From Prosthecobacter fusiformis (GTDB lineage Bacteria > Verrucomicrobiota > Verrucomicrobiia > Verrucomicrobiales > Verrucomicrobiaceae): a DNA stretch of 64,000 bases. The notes beneath the pieces were generated by a model. The model made no database searches. It was not told the origin of the DNA and worked only from the letters and a program-made list of their open reading frames with translations. The stretch lies in NCBI RefSeq assembly GCF_004364345.1, contig NZ_SOCA01000004.1, forward strand, positions 270,722 through 334,721, written 5' to 3'. Positions 62,390 through 64,000 of this stretch are shown here, piece after piece (within the stretch, counting starts at the first letter, position 1; every line of letters begins with the position of its first letter). A program made the translations under genes and the position numbers.

Positions 62390-63184
62390 TCACTTCTTCG
62401 GCAGTGCGCGTGTCGCACCCACAGAGATGCCGCCGTCCACCAGCAAAAGCTGGCCCGTTACATAACGACTCTCCTCCGATGCCAGGAAAAGCAGAGGACC
62501 TTCCAGGTCATCCATTGCGCCGGGCCGTCCCAGGGGGATGCGTTCCGTCAGATACTCCACCCAGCCCGCATCTTCATACATCACCCGGTTTTGGGAAGTC
62601 TTGAACCACCCTGGTGCCAGCACATTCACGGTGATGCCGTTCTTACCCCAGTCATGCGCCAGGCTCATCGTCATCTGCTTTACCCCACCACGGCTAGCCC
62701 CATAAGGTGCCAGACCCGCATAGCCCGCCACACAGGTTACGGATCCAATGTTGATAATGCGTCCGTATCCGGCAGGAATCATGAATTGCTTCGCCACTTG
62801 CTGCGCCAGGAAAAAGGTGCCGCGCAGATTCGTGTCCACCACCAAGTTCCAGTCATCCCAGGTGATCTCCGTCGCTGGCTTGCGGACGTTGCAGCCTGCG
62901 TTGTTGACCAGGATGTCAATTTTCTCCACTTGGCCCTTCGCCGCCGCCACCGCTGCGGTGATGCTTTCGATGGATCGCACATCCAGTTCTAAAGAGAGAC
63001 ATTTGCGCCCCAAGTCCGTCACCTGCTTTTCCATCTCTTTAAGAGAGGCCATCGTCCGGCTGGAGATAACCAGGTCCGCGCCCGCCTTCGCCAAGGTCAG
63101 CGCGAACCGCTCCCCCAGGCCGCGTGAAGTTCCGGAAACAAACGCCGTGCGGCCCGTCAGGTCAAAAGCATGTGGTTGGCTCAT
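62390..63184 (-). CDS. SDR-family oxidoreductase (gluconate 5-dehydrogenase-like) with Arg for the catalytic Lys
   Basis: The 264-residue protein is a classical SDR: GTSRGLGE nucleotide site (about 18-25), NNAG (94-97), NIGSVTCVAGYAG with Ser148, and LLVDGGISVGATRAL at the end. The active site reads Y161-G-A-S-R165, so the usual YxxxK lysine is replaced by Arg. Overall similarity is to gluconate 5-dehydrogenase/3-oxoacyl reductase-type enzymes. Without Lys, proton relay would be altered and the enzyme may be weakened or differently tuned. It precedes nadC by 18 bp. Confidence 0.82.
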   Translation of the reverse strand: MSQPHAFDLTGRTAFVSGTSRGLGERFALTLAKAGADLVISSRTMASLKEMEKQVTDLGRKCLSLELDVRSIESITAAVAAAKGQVEKIDILVNNAGCNVRKPATEITWDDWNLVVDTNLRGTFFLAQQVAKQFMIPAGYGRIINIGSVTCVAGYAGLAPYGASRGGVKQMTMSLAHDWGKNGITVNVLAPGWFKTSQNRVMYEDAGWVEYLTERIPLGRPGAMDDLEGPLLFLASEESRYVTGQLLLVDGGISVGATRALPKK

Positions 63185-63919
63185 AGAGAAAGACTGAAAT
63201 CGTGGAAAAGGGCAGGGAAGTCAATGTCCCTCCGCTGAATCCGCTACTCACGGCGCCATCAAAGAGTGAGATGAGCCCTTCAACTGGGGTTCAAAATCAA
63301 AATCCAGATTTTGTGCGGGGACTTTGGTAAATTTGGGGTCTCAAAAAGAGCGTATTGGCTGACTGAGGCGTCCCGGCAGCCACCCAATGAACTGTAATTT
63401 CATAAGAATCGAGAAAACGGTCGAGAAAAGCTGACTCGACAGGCTTTTGTGAATAACTCACCAAGGTTCATAAGGCTAAAAATGAGCCGTACCTTCGCAC
63501 AGACGAACATACTCCAAGTTAGCCCGTAGAGTATAACAAAAAGATGATCGATAGAATGCGGTATTCCGGCCGTGGGGAAGGCCTCAAAAAGCGAAAAAAC
63601 CTTCAAAAAAGAGCAGAAAGGAGTTGCGGGGATCTCGGGACTGGCCATACTGCCAATCCGCCACCGAAACAGGAGCGGCTGACAAAAACGAAGCGAGCAA
63701 TGAAGTTGTTCACGGAGTGGAAATCAGAAAGTGATCTTTCAGAAAACAACATCTTCAGATTGGCGAGAATGAGCGAAGCGGAAGCTGAGTGAGTTTGAGT
63801 GATTTGGAGAGACAAAAACGAAAGCTAAATTGTGCGCTGCGTGTTATGGAATGCGCAGCTTGCCTGAAAGAATGGCAAGGTCAATTTAGCTGACTTAAGG
63901 AAACTAAAGTCAGCACCAA
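63185..63919 (+). promoter_or_regulatory. Leader and promoter region of the rRNA operon
   Basis: This 735-bp gene-free interval ends at the 16S gene. The distal part is structured: AGCTAAATTG (63823-63832) pairs with CAATTTAGCT (63882-63891) and encloses two hairpins (GCTGCG/CGCAGC and CTTGCC/GGCAAG). The hairpin GCTGACTT/AAGTCAGC (63889-63914) abuts the 16S start. GACAAAAACGAA occurs at 63681 and GACAAAAACGAAA at 63811. Short ORFs here (such as 63544-63792) look like chance. No promoter -35/-10 could be fixed. Confidence 0.6.
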
Positions 63920-64000
63920 TTTTTGGAGAGTTTGATTCTGGCTCAGAACGAACGCTGGCGGCGTGGATAAGACATGCAAGTCGAACGGGATATTTCTGGT
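63920..64000 (+). rRNA. rrs: 16S ribosomal RNA, 5' end (continues beyond window)
   Basis: GGAGAGTTTGATTCTGGCTC and the following GAACGCTGGCGGCGTG are the universal 16S 5' segment. GATAAGACATGCAAGTCGAA is a form I associate with Verrucomicrobia. By alignment with the E. coli 5' end, position 1 is near 63920; only ~80 nt are inside the window. Confidence 0.96.

Noticed and set aside
63544..63792. 82-codon frame in the rRNA leader
   Set aside because: It lies in the structured, AT-richer leader region, has no recognisable domain and is overlapped by an equally poor minus-strand frame.

Overview
The window looks like chromosomal DNA of a verrucomicrobium. A 16S rRNA gene begins at the right edge, and its first ~80 bases read like the Prosthecobacter/Verrucomicrobiaceae type. 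The gene content fits: a very large secreted repeat protein, a delta-60 repeat protein, a secreted sulfatase, a golvesin-type FAD enzyme, a PQQ-propeller protein, LpxI instead of LpxH, and a flavodoxin-less sulfite reductase flavoprotein. Ribosome binding sites are mostly weak, so several starts rest on signal peptides, overlaps and family length. The genus is an inference from recognition, not from a search.

Layout. 1-4.9 kb: the 5' part of a delta-60 repeat protein (minus strand, cut by the window edge) and a CHAD-domain gene. 5.1-5.25 kb: an unexplained cluster of G4/C4 palindromes. 5.4-9.4 kb: class V aminotransferase, zinc-ribbon membrane protein, lpxI and a Sel1-repeat protein. 9.5-11.4 kb: tRNA-Ala(GGC) and a DEAD-box helicase with an unusual Arg/Pro/Asp-rich N-terminal tail. 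11.5-14.9 kb: an envelope cluster of CPBP (exosortase-type CAAX) protease, O-antigen ligase/TPR protein and SanA-like protein. 15.1-23.9 kb: sulfatase, FKBP isomerase, small membrane proteins, a ~0.3 kb repeat array, an orphan gene, FAD/golvesin enzyme and PQQ-propeller protein.

24.1-43.5 kb is one open reading frame of 6462 codons, about 30% of the window. It encodes a secreted mosaic of a HAF-like propeller, three GEVED domains, two NHL-like propellers, 20 Ig-like He_PIG repeats, two PA14 domains, one LamG domain and 12 SdrD-B-like repeats. Several domains are nested inside single He_PIG repeats. It has no recognisable C-terminal anchor. This is the most striking object in the window.

43.6-64 kb is mostly metabolism: KDG-kinase-like sugar kinase, PEP carboxylase, molybdenum cofactor genes mogA/moaC, sulfite reductase flavoprotein, amine-oxidase-like FAD enzyme, RmlD-like reductase with a serine hydrolase, an ArsR-methyltransferase fusion with a likely operator, an intracellular alpha-amylase with CBM20 next to a luciferase-like flavin enzyme, opgH with a small membrane partner but no opgG, a predicted Mrr-like/bactofilin fusion, nadC, and an SDR with Arg in place of the catalytic Lys. 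The last 0.7 kb is the leader of an rRNA operon. No CRISPR array, prophage or insertion sequence was seen.
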